Below are positions 6,878 to 7,791 of a stretch of 7,791 nt of DNA, one piece after another; the stretch's first letter is position 1; each line of letters begins with the position of its first letter. This DNA is from Clostridia bacterium. Lineage in GTDB: Bacteria; Bacillota_A; Clostridia; Oscillospirales; CAG-382. The translations under genes were made by a program, and so were the position numbers. The DNA lies in contig JAFWWX010000170.1 in NCBI GenBank assembly GCA_017517985.1, forward strand, positions 1 to 7,791, read 5' to 3'. The notes below the pieces were generated by a model that was given only the letters and a program-made list of their open reading frames with translations, was not told where the DNA came from and made no database searches.

Positions 6878-7791
6878 TTAGATTTCAGGAATTTCAATCT
6901 TAATTTCTTCGCCCTTTTCCCAGGATGTTGCAATACCGGAAAGGATTGCCTGGTTGTAAAGAATCTGGCTTGTGGGGACAGGAGCTACACCATCATTCTT
7001 AACAGCGTCAATGAAGCTTCTGATCTTAAGATCAAAGAGTGTTGTATTGGGGTTGTTGCTGAGAAGCGGGACAATGGTCTCTGTGGGTCTACCGCAAATG
7101 TCGTGGTAAATCTTCATAGCACCGCCAACAGAACCGTTCCAACATTCTGTAGAAGGAATTCTAAGGGATCCCTTTGTACCCATAATGATTGTATCGCCGG
7201 GAGTGTCAAGGTGCATATCCCAAGCTATTCTAAAGTCGAGAATTATGCCACCTTCAAGTCTGATGAAACCTGCTGCAAAATCATCAACGCCGAAAAGATC
7301 AGCGTATTCAGCCGGGTGACCGTTTCTTGTGTATGTAACGGGGTTCTTTCCAAAGAAATCAGACTTATAACCGGATACTGTGAGAGGCTTCGGATAACCG
7401 ATAGCATTGAGAACCATATCAAGTGAATAGCATCCGATGTCTGCAAGAGCACCGAGACCTGCTGTCTTATCTTCAATGAAGGATGTACCGTATGGTGTAG
7501 GAATACCATGGCGACGTCCGCCACCTGTCTGGATATAGTAAATCTGACCAAGTTCGCCGCTTTCAACAACCTTCTTAATCATCTGCATATTTGCATCAAA
7601 TCTGGGCTGGAAACCAACAGAAACGATCTTGCCTGTTTCCTTCTCAACCTTGCAGATTTCAACAGCCTCTTCAATTGTTACGCACATAGGCTTTTCAAGA
7701 AGAACCGGAATACCTGCTTTAAGGGAGTCTACTGTACAAACTGTATGTGTTCTGTTATATGTACAAACAGAAACTGCGTCAAGCTTGAGAT
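6878..7791 (-). CDS. Gfo/Idh/MocA-family NAD(P)-dependent oxidoreductase, 5'-truncated by the window edge
   Basis: The open frame runs unbroken to the right edge, so the true start and the N-terminal Rossmann GxGxxG motif lie outside the window. An ATG at 7687 falls inside the conserved EKPM motif and is not the start. The 303 visible residues begin in the nucleotide-binding domain (LDAVSVCTYNRTH) and include the family's EKP (32-34) with catalytic Lys 33. The C-terminal alpha/beta domain contains DIGCYSLD (117-124). Family members oxidise or reduce sugars, inositols and related polyols. The usual active-site His of DxGxHxxD is Tyr 121 here, as in glucose-fructose oxidoreductase and dihydrodiol dehydrogenase. 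The substrate is unknown. Its own terminator follows, and hand-counted lines look GC-richer than the neighbouring genes, so it is probably a separate transcription unit. Confidence 0.92.
   Translation of the reverse strand, partial: LKLDAVSVCTYNRTHTVCTVDSLKAGIPVLLEKPMCVTIEEAVEICKVEKETGKIVSVGFQPRFDANMQMIKKVVESGELGQIYYIQTGGGRRHGIPTPYGTSFIEDKTAGLGALADIGCYSLDMVLNAIGYPKPLTVSGYKSDFFGKNPVTYTRNGHPAEYADLFGVDDFAAGFIRLEGGIILDFRIAWDMHLDTPGDTIIMGTKGSLRIPSTECWNGSVGGAMKIYHDICGRPTETIVPLLSNNPNTTLFDLKIRSFIDAVKNDGVAPVPTSQILYNQAILSGIATSWEKGEEIKIEIPEI

Noticed and set aside
7103..7426. Plus-strand 107-residue open frame inside the oxidoreductase
   Set aside because: It lies antisense to a conserved enzyme and has no family resemblance, so it is a shadow frame.
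6878..7687. ATG at 7687 as the start of the oxidoreductase
   Set aside because: It is the Met of the internal EKPM motif. The frame continues upstream with conserved family sequence to the window edge.

Overview
The window reads as an ordinary chromosomal segment from a low-GC Firmicute. A gut-type clostridium (Oscillospirales/Ruminococcus-like) is my best guess, from AT-rich DNA, strong AGG-type ribosome binding sites, short intergenic gaps and the protein families present. I cannot fix the genus by eye. All four real genes lie on the minus strand, so transcription runs from high to low coordinates.

Layout in order of transcription. First, the 3' part of a Gfo/Idh/MocA-family sugar oxidoreductase (6878-7791) enters from the right edge without its start, and a strong hairpin terminator follows it (6828-6863). 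A short promoter region (about 6735-6827) then launches a run of three genes: a half-size ABC exporter (5004-6734), full-length uvrA 14 bp downstream (2143-4989), and an ABC-F translation factor 53 bp further on (164-2089). A 163-bp tail follows. It holds a second hairpin terminator (28-70), whose G-U pairs form only in the minus-strand RNA, and a short sequence resembling the end of an IS3/IS150-type insertion sequence.

All three genes of the run encode ABC-superfamily ATPases, but with different jobs: membrane export, recognition of DNA damage for nucleotide excision repair, and ribosome-associated ATP hydrolysis. Co-transcription is inferred from spacing and from the lack of any terminator between the genes. 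A shared toxic-stress role is possible but speculative. uvrB, often next to uvrA in Firmicutes, is not in the window.

I found no RNA genes, CRISPR array, intact mobile element or clearly novel system. The points most worth a second look are the three-ABC-ATPase operon, a tyrosine in place of histidine in the oxidoreductase active-site motif, a CxxH variant of the UvrA zinc module, a TTG start on the ABC-F gene, and the IS-end-like remnant near the left edge.
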